Assembly: GCA_949592205.1 (NCBI GenBank)
Contig: CATIUR010000001.1
Coordinates: 4,008,001 to 4,072,000 of the forward strand
From: Helichrysum umbraculigerum
Taxonomy: Eukaryota > Streptophyta > Magnoliopsida > Asterales > Asteraceae
Direction: 5' to 3'
Length of the DNA stretch: 64,000 nucleotides
This document shows positions 20,886 through 32,886 of the stretch, piece by piece; the stretch's first letter is position 1, and every line of letters starts with the position of its first letter. Made by a program: the position numbers and the translations under genes. The notes beneath the pieces are model-generated. The model did no database searches, was not told the origin of the DNA, and saw only the letters and a program-made list of their open reading frames with translations.

Positions 20886-21823
20886 CCAGACAGTGTATAT
20901 AAGTAATTTGGTAAGTACAGTACAACATACAACTTAAACAGTAAATTACCCCATGGTAATATAGTAATCACAAGTAAATCAAATACCTATAGTTATCACA
21001 TAACAGTCAGGTATAGTACAGTGTATCTAAATATGTGTAATCCCTACTTAGATATGGAAAGTAGCATAACGCGCCTAAGTATGGACAGTCATCACTTAGT
21101 TGTTTGCGAGTCAGTATAGTGTAGTCAGCTAGTCTATGCTACTGTCATGTATTCGTAATTCTTAACATATTAGGTAGGTCAATGCCCCCGTGGCATCACT
21201 TACACTATTGCTAGCATGAATCTAGGAGTCCTAGATCCTAGGTGTAAAGAGATCAAAAGTCCCTAGCAAGTTGTACTAGTTCAGTTCTAAGTGTTTTCTA
21301 ACATGGGGATACTTAATACATTTAAGTATTTCAGAAAAGTAACATAATGTTAAACATACATGTTTATCAAGTAAGTCGGTTATTTGTTTTGTTTCAATCA
21401 TTCAACAATGAAAAACAAGTAATTTACAAGCATGTGTTTCACCCCGAAAACAGTAAAATAGTAAAAGAGTGGGGCTATGACTCACCTGGGAGAGCTAGCG
21501 ATCCTAAAATACGCTCGTGTACAATGAAGACCTCCTAGTATCCTAAACACGTAAGGTTTCGTATAAGTGAATGGATATTTATATAAATAATCCAAGTTTG
21601 TTGTTTATTCGGTTTGTTTGTACTCAACGTGTTTGTTATATATTTACGTTTGAATTTCGTAAAGATATTACGTGTCGTTTGTCTTGTATTAAAATTATAT
21701 TTAAAAAATATAATGAAGTTGTTTTCGTATAACAAAAACGTATATAAACGTGTCTCATATCACATATAAGTGTTTGTATTCTTTTTGGTAAATTTTGAAA
21801 GTAAAAGGCTGTTCTGGGCTAGG

Positions 21824-22051
21824 TACCCGCCGGGTAGGCGAGGTACCCGCCGGGTAAGCATGCTAAGAAGGGAATCCGCCGGATTCACCCGAATCCGCCG
21901 GATCGGGCTCAAAGTTTGGGGAATACGCCGTATTCAATCCAATACGCCGTATTCGAAAGATGTTTAGGGGAATCCGCCGTATTCATTTCAATACGCCGGA
22001 TTCGAATGATTTTGAGGCTTGCCCGCCGGGTATGAGGCTTGCCCGCCGGGT
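21824..22051. repeat. Palindrome array around CGCCG (Tekay-like LTR, left)
   Basis: Odd-centred palindromes: TACCCGCCGGGTA at 21824-21836 and 21844-21856, GAATCCGCCGGATTC at 21872-21886, GAATACGCCGTATTC at 21921-21935 and again at 21941, GAATCCGCCGTATTC near 21971, AATACGCCGGATTCG near 21990, then two CCCGCCGGGTA copies to 22051. Two arm types (ATC/ATA) are mixed as if recombined. Confidence 0.9.
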
Positions 22052-22909
22052 AAGAAGGTCTGGTCAGAACCTGTTCGACTATCATCATCATAAAACCGTT
22101 TCTATCCTAATCCTTTGGTACAATCCGCTTATACAAAGTTCTTACATGATAATCTAAGTAATTTAAACGCACAAACTTAAGGAAATAGGGAGTGATTCTT
22201 ACGGATCGAAATGATGAACCGAAATGAGAATCGAGAGGAAGATGATGATGAACAACGATGGTGATGATGTTGTTGTTGCTCCGGCTGCTGCTGTGTGTGC
22301 CGATGATGATGGTGGTGGCGTCGGATTGTGTGAGCCGAGAGAGAGGGAGAGGAAGAGTTTGAGTGTGGGTAAAATGGTTTCCAAAAATGGAAATAGAGAG
22401 GGAGTAAAGAGATGGCCGGCCATCTCCAATAATTGGAGGTGGTTGGCCCCGGTCCGTCCCTTTTCGTGGTATTTTGACCCGTGTTTCGGTACCCGTTCGT
22501 AAAATAAATAATATTTTTAAAGTCGTAACATTTATTCGTATAATTCAAAATAGTTTCGAGTTGGAACATTTTATAAAAATAAAATGTTTAAGTTTAAGTC
22601 ATACGAGTCGTTTTAGTTTTCGAATATATCATTTTTAAATGATACTAAAGTATTTAAGTTTCAAACGGTTCACGTAATTATTATCCTCAATAATGATACT
22701 TTGTTTATAAATGTTTTTCACCAAATTGTATTTTGGGTTTCTGCGTTCTACCAGATTTGTGTACGTGCGATTATTAATTAATCGTTACGGTTTATATATA
22801 CATACATATATATAATACTTGTGTACTTGAGTATTGACACGTATGTAATTACGTGTTTTAAAAGTTTAAATTAGGTGCTAATTTTGGGTTATTTTGACCG
22901 GGTGTCACA

Positions 22910-24043
22910 TTCTCCCTTTTTAAGATAATTTCGTCCCGAAATTTGTGTGTAGTAATTGTATGTGCCTCACCTATGTAAGTGTGTGAGTCTATTGTGAGTG
23001 CTATAACCTCATGCTAATATTACCTCCCTCCCCTTGTTAAGTTAATACCCTACTGGCCATTAAAGGAATAGAGGGAGTGTGTTGTAAAGTAATTGGTCAT
23101 TTGTCGGTAGGACAAGGTCAGTCGGTCACTAGGGTGTAGCTACACTTTGTACTAGTAGTCTAAAGTAAAGTAGTATCTCTCACTATGTCCACACAGTTTG
23201 TAACGTGTAGTAGTATCATAGCGTAAACTAGACTCTATCAGTCTCCTATAGAAACCAAATGGTTCAGCCTACATTAGTATTATATGGGATGCTTCCCAAA
23301 AATTTGCCCGGTATGTTTTCCGGTATACGATAGCGTAGGATAAGTTATCCTTGTACTTATGCCAGCTAAACCTCGTCTCACATAGAAACTATAGAACCTA
23401 AATTGTAGTCTTTCCCCTAATCCTTTCGTGCACTTAGAATCTAGGGAATCATAGAAACAATCAATCAACAAGTAAAATATACCAAGGCAATTGGTATACA
23501 GGTAGTCGGTAATAGTCAGTATTATCATAGTATGAGTTAAACCCTATCAGTTTCGATCCTCATATCAAAGGACATTGATGTAACTATATTGGTCGTTTTC
23601 AGTAGAGGAGGTAGTAACCAAGTATCATCAGATAAGGCCTATCCCTATACCTTCAGTATATAATAGCCTATAGAGTAGTACGTATTTGAGACCTATATAT
23701 GGATATATACCTATATCACATAATAGTCTAATCAAGTAAGTATACAAATCCTATCTCACTCATAGGATCTAAGCTACAATGTTCTTAAAGTCCTCAATTG
23801 TCAGTAGTATTGTACAGAATAAGTTATACTCTATCAGGACTAAGTGATTGGCAAACAGTAAATTGGCTTGTCTGCTGAAAGCAAACTCTAAGCTCTCACG
23901 TGAGTTCAAGCTAACAATCCTACGATGCACCTAGCATCCTACAAGTAATAATAGTATTGTGAAATAAGTAACACATGCTTAGTGAAAACTAAAATTGCTA
24001 AGTTTAGAGGAAAGACGCACCCATATTAGTAATTAGGGATTAG
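22910..24043. other. Non-coding interior 3' of gag in the Tekay-like element
   Basis: 1.1 kb without an open frame of note on either strand. It starts with the purine tract (minus) followed by aatttcgtcccgaaatt, also present beside the LTR at 48799-48835. I see no pol remnant. In an autonomous relative about 3.5 kb of pol would sit here. Confidence 0.6.
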
Positions 24044-25033
24044 TCAGACGTCGTTGAAGAATTTCGGGCAGTCCCTTTTGAAATGTCCAGGATTCCCACA
24101 TTCGAAACAGACTCTTGGAGTGTTAAGGTTTGAAATAGTAGTGGGAACTCTGCAGTCCTTAGTTTGGTGTCCAAAGCTCCTACACCTGTTACACGGTGTG
24201 CCACATGGTCCTTCATGGTGACTCTCGCAATCCGGACAGAAGGGCTTCTTCCCCTTGTATTTCTTTTCACCAGATCCGGAAGCATGGGTCCAAGTAGTTC
24301 TCGACCTTTTTGTCGGGTTGTCAGGAGTTCGATTCCAGTTTCTTTGGTTGTTTTCAGTTGCGGATGTCCCTCTTCGGACCACTTGTGCCATAAGGCTGTG
24401 AGCCATGTGAACAGTCTCACTAATGGTGTTGGGTTTAGATGCAGTGACCATGCCTTGGATTTGATTGGGTAGTCCCCAAATGTACCTCTCGATCCTTTTT
24501 CTCTCAGGGTTTACCATTGATGGGCATAGGTGTGCTAATTGATGAAATCGGGTAGTGTAAGCAGTAATGTCATTGTCCTTTATGGTGAGGTTCCAGAGCT
24601 CAACCTCGAGTTGTTGCAGTTCTTCACTAGGACAATACTCGTCACGCATCATTTGTTTCAGATCTTCCCATGGAAGTTGTAGAGCAACATCAATAGTCAC
24701 GGTTTGCGCGTAGGCGTTCCACCATGTGAGTGCACCGTCAGTGAGAGTACCAGTAGAGTATTTGACTTTATAGTTGTTAGGGCAGTTGCAAAGGTGGAAT
24801 ATGGATTCTATTCTCTCTATCCACCGGATCAATCCTACAGCTCCTTCAGTGCCAGTGAAGTTTGGTGGATTGCAGTTCTGGAATTCTTTGTAAGTACACA
24901 GGCGAGCTGGTGGTGTGTTGTTCGGTATTTCTCCGCCGCCTGTTCGCGAGTCTCGAGCAGCCAGTGCAGCAGCCACTGCTTGGGCAGCGAATTGGGTAAG
25001 CTCAGCTTGACTGTAAAGTCGTCTGGGTGGCAT
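24044..25033 (-). CDS. gag: Ty3/gypsy (Tekay-like) gag
   Basis: ATG at 25033 (MPPRRLYSQAELT) to stop at 24044, 329 residues, no break. The retrotransposon gag domain is visible from about residue 50: CTYKEFQNCNPPNFTGTEGA, WIERIESIF, ALTWWNAYAQT, EYCPSEELQQLE, FHQLAHLCPSM. Two C-terminal CCHC knuckles: CNRCRSFGHQTKDC and CFECGNPGHFKRDC. It forms the virus-like particle and binds element RNA in this family. It ends shortly after the second knuckle, and no protease follows. The 36 codons upstream of MPPRR are open but leader-like. A homologue on the plus strand is at 60986. Confidence 0.92.
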   Translation of the reverse strand: MPPRRLYSQAELTQFAAQAVAAALAARDSRTGGGEIPNNTPPARLCTYKEFQNCNPPNFTGTEGAVGLIRWIERIESIFHLCNCPNNYKVKYSTGTLTDGALTWWNAYAQTVTIDVALQLPWEDLKQMMRDEYCPSEELQQLEVELWNLTIKDNDITAYTTRFHQLAHLCPSMVNPERKRIERYIWGLPNQIQGMVTASKPNTISETVHMAHSLMAQVVRRGTSATENNQRNWNRTPDNPTKRSRTTWTHASGSGEKKYKGKKPFCPDCESHHEGPCGTPCNRCRSFGHQTKDCRVPTTISNLNTPRVCFECGNPGHFKRDCPKFFNDV

Positions 25034-25728
25034 GATGAGTATTCTAATAACAAGAGTGAGAAGATACATAAGACCCTATATTGATGTATTTCTTTTGTTG
25101 TATATTTGTATAGCACATTAGTATTTCTTAACGTGTTTGTGTGAATGTAAGTTCGAGAGTGTGTAACCTCCTATGGGTGAAATCCCTAAAGAGTATAAGT
25201 GTAAACTTGTATGTGTGCGAGTGTAAACTCACGAGTGTAAACTCGTAATTAAAATTGATGTGTGTAAGTGTAATCTCACATTAGTTTCAAGTGTAATCTC
25301 TCATTAGGATGAGTGTAAGCTCTCACGTATTCACGCTTAACGTATAGTATACGGTCGGTGTTTTGGAAGTTGCATTGTATTACCAAATAATGTATATATA
25401 TACATACAGGTAATATATATATGTATAATAGCACAGAAGATAGTTAAGAAGAGCCTACTCATATATACCTACAGTACATATAATAGCTTAATGTGTCTAA
25501 CATGAAACAATCAGAGTCAACTACGTATTCCTGATTCCGTATAACCCCTTTCAGCTTTCTCATCATCTTCATTTAATTGTACATAACTGGCCAGGCTATG
25601 TTAAATTAAACTTGTATGATGAAATCACTGAACCAGTCACCCCTAATAAGGAATACTGCCTAACGGTCATAGTCTAGGCCCACTAAATTCAACCTAGTTC
25701 ACTATAACCTTAGGCTCTGATACCAATC
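25034..25728 (-). promoter_or_regulatory. Leader of the Tekay-like element with tRNA-Met primer site
   Basis: Directly inside the 5' LTR the minus strand reads gat then TGGTATCAGAGCC (about 25725-25713), complementary to initiator tRNA-Met. The next 200 bases match the leader at 59873-60090. Nearer gag is a run of short repeats agtgtaaactc/agtgtaatctc (25190-25320). Confidence 0.85.
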
Positions 25729-28700
25729 TGTAACACCCCAAAATTTAATGATTTGCGGAAGCGAGTTTTGGGTGTTACTAATCAAATATCACGAGCATAA
25801 AGTACATAATGAACGACTCTAAATGAGACGTTTGAAAATAGTTATTACATTTCCCAAAATAAGAGTTTACCGTAATACGAGTTCACAAAATGATTTCAAT
25901 ACATAGTTGTAGTACAAAAGTTATGCAAGAAATCCATATTTGAAAACATGCGACTCGAGCTAGCGTAGCTTGTAGTAGTCCTAATCCTGCAGTCACCTGA
26001 GAACACATGCTAAAACAGGTCAACTATAAAGCTGGTGAGTTCATAGGTTAGTTAAGTAAAACATTGTAGTATAAACTGTGTATATTTCAAAGGAAGTTTG
26101 TAGTATTCAAATCAGTAAGCAATTTAGTCGGTAAAACTATACATTTGCATATGTATAAAGTCAGTAAGTAAATAAGTCTGTAAAATAATACATTTGTAAT
26201 TGTATTAAAAGTGGTCCCCATTGTGAAATCAGTATCGAGGTTGTCCTAACCTCATAACCTAAACCTGATAGGTTTGTGTCTAAAGTGTTCTCCAAGTGAT
26301 TTCGTAATTCTTGTACTACTTGTCGGAGTAGTACACTACAAGACCCCATGGTCGTAATTCAGGGTGGTTCCTAGAAACCGTCCTATGTACTAAAGGACCT
26401 ATCAGACTAACAAGTACAAGTATAACAAGCAAGTATGATGCTACATGTCCAACTATGTAACTATGTATGTATAAGGATGTCGTGTAGAACATCCAGAGTA
26501 TAGTAGTGTAATCGAGTGTGTGTGAGTACTTATAACATAGCGTACAAGTAAATAGTAGTCGGGATAGCACTACGTGTTAAGTAAGTAATTGTACAAGTAT
26601 TCATGCAAGGGTACGTGTAATCGTACTAGGTGTACGTGTAATCGTATTTAATGTACGTGTAATCGTACTAAGTGTACGTGTAATCGCACTAAGTGTACGT
26701 GTATCTATCACTAGTAATCGGAAGTAGCACAACGTGCCCGGAAGTAGCTCACAAAGCCCGGAAGTAGCACAGTGTGCCCGGAAGTAGCGATAAGCGCCCG
26801 GAAGTAGCATAACATGCCCGGAAGTAGCACAGCGTGCCCGGAAGTAGCACAACAGCCAGACAGTGTATATAAGTAATTTGGTAAGTACAGTACAACATAC
26901 AGCTTAAACAGTAAATTACCCCATGGTAATATAGTAATCACAAGTAAATCAAATACCTATAGTTATCACATAACAGTCAGGTATAGTACAGTGTATCTAA
27001 ATATGTGTAATCCCTACTTAGATATGGAAAGTAGCATAACGCGCCTAAGTATGGACAGTCATCACTTAGTTGTTTGCGAGTCAGTATAGTGTAGTCAGCT
27101 AGTCTATGCTACTGTCATGTATTCGTAATTCTTAACATATTAGGTAGGTCAATGCCCCCGTGGCATCACTTACACTATTGCTAGCATGAATCTAGGAGTC
27201 CTAGATCCTAGGTGTAAAGAGATCAAAAGTCCCTAGCAAGTTGTACTAGTTCAGTTCTAAGTGTTTTCTAACATGGGGATACTTAATACATTTAAGTATT
27301 TCAGAAAAGTAACATAATGTTAAACATACATGTTTATCAAGTAAGTCGGTTATTTGTTTTGTTTCAATCATTCAACAATGAAAAACAAGTAATTTACAAG
27401 CATGTGTTTCACCCTGAAAACAGTAAAATAGTAAAAGAGTGGGGCTATGACTCACCTGGGAGAGCTAGCGATCCTAAAATACGCTCGTGTACAATGAAGA
27501 CCTCCTAGTATCCTAAACACGTAAGGTTTCGTATAAGTGAATGGATATTTATATAAATAATCCAAGTTTGTTGTTTATTCGGTTTGTTTGTACTCAACGT
27601 GTTTGTTATATATTTACGTTTGAATTTCGTAAAGATATTACGTGTCGTTTGTCTCGTATTAAAATTATATTTAAAAAATATAATGAAGTTGTTTTCGTAT
27701 AACAAAAACGTATATAAACGTGTCTCATATCACATATAAGTGTTTGTATTCTTTTTGGTAAATTTTGAAAGTAAAAGGCTGTTCTGGGCTAGGTACCCGC
27801 CGGGTAGGCGAGGTACCCGCCGGGTAAGCATGCTAAGAAGGGAATCCGCCGGATTCACCCGAATCCGCCGGATCGGGCTCAAAGTTTGGGGAATACGCCG
27901 TATTCAATCCAATACGCCGTATTCGAAAGATGTTTAGGGGAATCCGCCGTATTCATTTCAATACGCCGGACTCGAATGATTTTGAGGCTTGCCCGCCGGG
28001 TATGAGGCTTGCCCGCCGGGTAAGAAGGTCTGGTCAGAACCTGTTCGACTATCATCATCATAAAACCGTTTCTATCCTAATCCTTTGGTACAATCCGCTT
28101 ATACAAAGTTCTTACATGATAATCTAAGTAATTTAAACGCACAAACTTAAGGAAATAGGGAGTGATTCTTACGGATCGAAATGATGAACCGAAATGAGAA
28201 TCGAGAGGAAGATGATGATGAACAACGATGGTGATGATGTTGTTGTTGCTCCGGCTGCTGCTGTGTGTGCCGATGATGATGGTGGTGGCGTCGGATTGTG
28301 TGAGCCGAGAGAGAGGGAGAGGAAGAGTTTGAGTGTGGGTAAAATGGTTTCCAAAAATGGAAATAGAGAGGGAGTAAAGAGATGGCCGGCCATCTCCAAT
28401 AATTGGAGGTGGTTGGCCCCGGTCCGTCCCGTTTCGTGGTATTTTGACCCGTGTTTCGGTACCCGTTCGTAAAATAAATAATATTTTTAAAGTCGTAACA
28501 TTTATTCGTATAATTCAAAATAGTTTCGAGTTGGAACATTTTATAAAAATAAAATGTTTAAGTTTAAGTCATACGAGTCGTTTTAGTTTTCGAATATATC
28601 ATTTTTAAATGATACTAAAGTATTTAAGTTTCAAACGGTTCACGTAATTATTATCCTCAATAATGATACTTTGTTTATAAATGTTTTTCACCAAATTGTA

Positions 28701-28879
28701 TTTTGGGTTTCTGCGTTCTACCAGATTTGTGTACGTGCGATTATTAATTAATCGTTACGGTTTATATATACATACATATATATAATACTTGTGTACTTGA
28801 GTATTGACACGTATGTAATTACGTGTTTTAAAAGTTTAAATTAGGTGCTAATTTTGGGTTATTTTGACCGGGTGTCACA
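25729..28879 (-). repeat. 5' LTR of the pol-less Tekay-like element
   Basis: 3151 bp, near-identical to 19759-22909 at offset 5970. Visible differences include c/a near 25981, g/a near 26667, two bases near 26834-26838, and c/t near 27971. Confidence 0.9.
27794..28021. repeat. Palindrome array around CGCCG (Tekay-like LTR, right)
   Basis: Same array in the 5' LTR, one base different (gccggactcg instead of gccggattcg near 27970). Confidence 0.9.
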
Positions 28880-29507
28880 TTACCCTTACAAGCTCCTAGT
28901 GAAATCCTTAAGAGATTTGAGAGTAAATGGTGATTTGTTGGAGAGTAAATGAGGTAGAGTAATGAATGAGGTGGTATTGAATGTAGAGAGTAAATATTGA
29001 AGAGGAGTAAATGTGGAGAAATAGATGATAGATAGATATGTTGTCTGGAGAGAGAAAGCTAAAATCATTTGACACATTTCAAATTACATTCGCAATTTTG
29101 TTGAATCATTTATAGACAAATAATCAATAGTAATTTACTAGGTTGAAAACGTTCGCTATATCAATAAGTAAATGACCAAATGGTTAAATTCTTGAGATAA
29201 AGCTCAATCACACAAGGTTCTCCGATTAAACATAAATTAAGATTTTAAGAGTTTGCAAATCATCCACACAATAAACATTCGCTACAATTGCTAACTTATA
29301 TGTATTTAACTAATTGTCGTTACGATCACCAAAAGCTTTGTTCCACAAATGATAAACAACTTATATAGGTATTTTTTATAAGCAACAAACGTTCGCTATA
29401 ATCGCTTAGTTAAAATGCCAAAAGTTTACTAACAACAACAAACTAAACTCATACAAATCTATGGATGATTCACAAACTCAAACATAAATTAACACCAAAA
29501 GATTACA
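28880..29507 (-). repeat. Truncated Tat-like LTR, copy 2, right part
   Basis: Begins with the second TTACC and continues cttacaagctcctag, as at 12251. It carries the same internal jump (agagaaagctaaaatcatttg, about 29050) as 12425, so the duplicate includes the rearrangement. Ends at aagattacac, where viral RT sequence (minus) begins. Confidence 0.8.
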
Positions 29508-30400
29508 CTAAGCTTTGGAATGTAATTCCTAGCATAATTTAATATTCCCAAGAATGACCTTAGGCCTGCCTTTGTTTTGAGCTTTTCTTCATCAAAATCA
29601 CATATTCTTTTGATAATATGTGACTGCAGTTTAATTTTATTGTCTCCAATTATTGCCCCGAGAAATTCCACTTCAGTTACAGCTATCTTCATCTTTGTGG
29701 GAGAAAGAATTAACCCTTTTTCTTGGAAAATTCCGAGCATCACTTTTAGATGTTTTTCATGATCTGCTTCATTCTTTGAAAACACCAGGATATCATCGAT
29801 GTATACTGCGATAAATTCTTCAGTCCCTCTGATGCATTTATCCATTTTTCTTTGAAACACTGCTGGCGCATTTTTTAATTAAAATGGCATTACCAACCAT
29901 TCATAAAGTCCTCCTGGTACTAGGAATGCTGTCCAGGGTATTGATTCTTCTGCCATGGCTACTTGATGAAACCCTGACTTGAGATCAAAATTTGAAAATA
30001 CCTTGGCATTCCCTATCTTTTTCAGGAGTGTATTGATTCCAGGGAGTGAGTACTGGTCCTTGTAGGTGTTATCATTCAAAGTTTTGTAATTAAACACCAT
30101 TTTTTCTTTTCCTTTTGTTTCTTTACCAGTAACTGGATCAACAGTTGTTCCTGAATTGACAATCATGGCCATTGTTCGATGTCTGCTTTTGCTTGGCCTG
30201 ATTACTCCCAGTTTGAGTAGCGCATCTATGTGTTTTTGGAAAGATGCCGCCAATGCTGGAGTAACATGCTTTAATGGTTTATCTTGTATTGTGATATCAG
30301 GGTTTATGATATCAAGTGTGCAAGTTTCACCATTTTTCTTCCAATGCTTCAAGGGTTCTTCTCCAATATACCCTTGTTCTTCAAGATTCCTGAGGATAGG
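29508..30400 (-). pseudogene. EPRV copy B: reverse transcriptase (broken)
   Basis: Minus frame 30352-29879: CTLDIINPDI, MVFNYKTLND, FSNFDLKSGFHQVAM (RT finger/palm) to WLVMPF, then TAA where copy A has a Gly codon. The frame resumes 29860-29508: NAPAVFQRKMD, the intact catalytic loop YIDDILVFS, and FLGAIIGDNKIKL up to NYARNYIPKL. Cut by duplicated Tat-like sequence at 29508. No four-base loss at RPSKSRH, unlike copy A. Confidence 0.9.
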
Positions 30401-31010
30401 TTTAAACCTTCCTTTTATCTTTGCTTCATCTTCTTTTGAAAATAACGCCGTTTCTTGTAATTTCTGATAGAATTTTCATCAATTTCCAATTCTTCCAAGG
30501 CTGTTGCAGCTACCTCTGTTATTGGTGTTGTCTTTATCCTGGTAACCTTTTTGTACAGTGTTACCTCATCTCCTTCAATCCTTATTCCTCCATTCATGGA
30601 TCTTGTGAAATTTGTTCCAATCAACATGTCAATTCCATCTCCTGTTCTCATTTCCAGGACGTATATTAATGATATTCGGAACTTATTCCCTTCTATCCTG
30701 AAGTTTCCTGTTTTTATCTTCAGATTTGATGTTTGTCTCGAGTTCAGGCCATTAAAGTAAATGATCCTGTTCATTTCTTCATATGCTTCTTTTGGAGCCG
30801 ATATTTTGTTGATGCAGCATGATGTTGCTCCAGTATCAATAATAGCTTTCACTTTGAATAACCTGATGCCAGAAATATCAAATTCTACCTCAACGTTGTA
30901 AAGCTGATTGTTGATCTTCTTTATTTTCTGCTGCTCAGCACCCCCTTCTATTTTCATGGTAGTATGAACTCTATCTTCAATTAAAGCCTTCCCATGTTGG
31001 TTTCCAATGA
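30401..31010 (-). pseudogene. EPRV copy B: aspartic protease
   Basis: Minus frame from about 31010 down to 30415. Active-site IIDTGATSCC, later MLIGTNFTRSMNG and KKVTRIKTTPITEVAATALE. A frameshift near 30470 (IDEN then off-frame) breaks the link to RT. Upstream it is fused to the capsid N-terminal part at ...AYTSLE/TNMGKAL, so the capsid C-terminal half with both zinc motifs is missing. That missing part spans about 1.4 kb in copy A. Confidence 0.87.
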
Positions 31011-31267
31011 GGTGTAAGCTTCTGGATAAGTTGTTCTCAACTGCTGCCACATCTTCTTTTCATTTTCTCCGAGAAGGTTTTCAACGAAAGTTAGCTTCGC
31101 CTGGTTATCTGTCCTAGTGGTGTCATTTAACCTATTGATGGTTATTGATTCCCATCTTGAGATTACATCCGGCCATAAGCCTGGGTCCGATGGTAGTACA
31201 AGCATTGCTCCAGTACTTAACATTGCTGGAGGTAGTGTCCATTGGGAATTGTAGTGTCTTCCATATT
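31011..31267 (-). pseudogene. EPRV copy B: capsid N-terminal domain, downstream piece
   Basis: Minus coding LSTGAMLVLPSDPGLWPDVI, ITINRLNDTT, LTFVENLLGENEKKMWQQLR, TYPEAYTSLE. Continues from 33950-34500 across a solo LTR; the LTR duplicated ATATT (31263-31267 and 33950-33954). Fused directly to the protease region at about 31011 by a deletion. Confidence 0.87.
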
Positions 31268-32175
31268 TGTGACACCCGTCAATTTAGGACTAGAATTTAG
31301 TGCCTAATCAATTTTAATACATGTAATTAGTTCCGTGTTAGGCTAATTAATGTATCAATTATTATATATATTGTTGAATATATATCTACACAATTATGCG
31401 GTTTGTTTAAATCGTACTAGTTTCAAATCGAATGAATTTCGATACAATGAATACGGACGTTGGTGAACAATTTATTAGGTAATACAAATATTATTTAATA
31501 ACTCAATTTTATTCAAAATATTATTTATAGTAATATTTCGTATCCAAGTTTTATTACACAATTAATGTATACGCAATTAAACATACAAACGCGCAAACAA
31601 ATAAAACGAATTTCAATTTAAATACCCTAAATAGATAATTGGTAAAATACTATAATAAAACATTTTATAATAAATTCGTAATTTAAAACTTATCTTTTAA
31701 TGTGTAAAAATCATTTAACGTTTGAACAACGGAGCGAACGAACACCACACGGAGCGAGAACGCGGGGCGAAAATGGGAGTTTAACCTCCCACCCCCACCC
31801 CTTTTCTTTTCATTTCTCATTTTCTTTCTCTCTCTCTTTCATTTTCCTCTCAAGTTTCATCACCACCAAACCATCAAAATCGCAAAATACTACCATCAAA
31901 CGACCTTGGGTCATCAAAATAATTACGGAAAAGGAACCACCTCGCGACGATCTACAACGCTATCTTTCCGGATTTTCATTTCGGCAATTTGTAAGTTTCC
32001 GACAAAATCCCGAAATCTCTCGATTCTTAGTATTTTTCACTTGTAATTGTTTATATAACATATATATGTCCATTAACATGTATAGAACACGAATTTATAG
32101 CTTGGAAATGAGTTTAAAACGGATTTTTGGCCGGAAAAATCGTGACAGCCGGACTTTCTGGGCTGGTGTTCATCC

Positions 32176-32466
32176 ATGCGACACAAGCCTTGTGTCGCAT
32201 GTTGTGTCGTATTTTGGCCTTTGTGTCGTATAAAAGCCTCTGTGTCGCACCTTATGTCGTACCAGATAATTAGTGTCGCAAGTCTTGCGACACAACCACT
32301 ACGTCGCATACACCATACGACCCAATCACTATGTCGCTGTTGAATCAGCATCTCGCATCTATGCGACACAACCCTTGTGTCGCATAGACATTGTGTCGCA
32401 CTTCTATGCGACACAACCCTTGTGTCGCATAACACCTTTAGTGTCGCATATTGTGTCGCATAAAAC
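32176..32466. repeat. Palindrome array TTGTGTCGCA/TGCGACACAA (solo LTR)
   Basis: A 25-bp palindrome at 32176-32200 (arms ATGCGACACA and TGTGTCGCAT around AGCCT) is followed by about 15 more full or half words (TGTGTCGTA, TGTGTCGCAC, TTGCGACACAACCA, CTATGTCGC). Opposite-strand pairs recur near 32280-32300, 32361-32385 and 32406-32430. Located in the leader, about 300 bp after the CT-rich stretch. Confidence 0.9.
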
Positions 32467-32589
32467 AGAATACTTACAACTTTTTACTAAGTGTCGAGAC
32501 CAAAATTTTATCACTTGATTTCACCCAAATTCAAGTCCAGATGCGTTTTTCCTTAAAGCAATATAGTAGAAATAAAAATTTTCCAAGCT

Positions 32590-32698
32590 GACCTGGCAGC
32601 TCGACCCCAGCCAGGGGCTCTGCCCCTTGGACCCCGCCAGGGGCTGCCGCCCCTTGGACCCCGCTACCAGGGGCGCTGCCCCCGGACCCCCGTACTTA
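32590..32698. repeat. GC-rich self-complementary module in the solo LTR
   Basis: Words ccaggggctctgccccttgg, ccaggggctgccgccccttg and accaggggcgctgcccccgg in a row, each able to fold on itself (GGGGC...GCCCC) and joined by gaccccg. The same module is in reverse orientation at 47515-47600 in the Tekay LTR 46316-48798, together with the flank ttccaagctgac. Confidence 0.8.
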
Positions 32699-32886
32699 GA
32701 TTCCGTAAGCACATTTTTCACCAAGTGTCAAACTTGTACAACTTCAAAACACTTATACGATACAACTTTTCAAACATAATGGAATTTGTTTTTCAAGTAT
32801 AACGCTTCGAAATCAATGTGGTAACATCAAGACTATTGTTACAATTAATCACCAACGGGCCGTACATGTTTTCAAACATATTTCAG

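Larger units (their letters stand above)
19759..22909 (-). repeat. 3' LTR of the pol-less Tekay-like element
   Basis: 3151 bp. Minus sense: U3 start at 22909, CT-rich leader about 22420-22200, palindrome array 22051-21824, short tandem arrays 20885-20634, end TGTTACA at 19759. Small ORFs in it (for example 22224-22502) are low-complexity leader, not genes. Confidence 0.9.
19759..28879 (-). mobile_element. Tekay-like Ty3/gypsy element lacking pol
   Basis: 9121 bp with perfect TSD TTACC (19754-19758, 28880-28884). Two 3151-bp LTRs (19759-22909 and 25729-28879) differ at roughly a dozen sites by eye, about 0.4 percent. Minus orientation: the tRNA-Met primer site is beside the right LTR and the purine tract AAAAAGGGAGAA is beside the left LTR. 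The 2.8-kb interior carries only gag; no protease, RT or integrase is present. Ends TGTGACACCC...GGGTGTTACA (minus sense) are like other Tekay LTRs here. Young and non-autonomous. Confidence 0.9.

Noticed and set aside
22177..22569. 130-codon His/Ser/Pro-rich ORF, also at 28147
   Set aside because: Low-complexity LTR leader (CT- and CAT-rich), present in both LTRs; no independent support.
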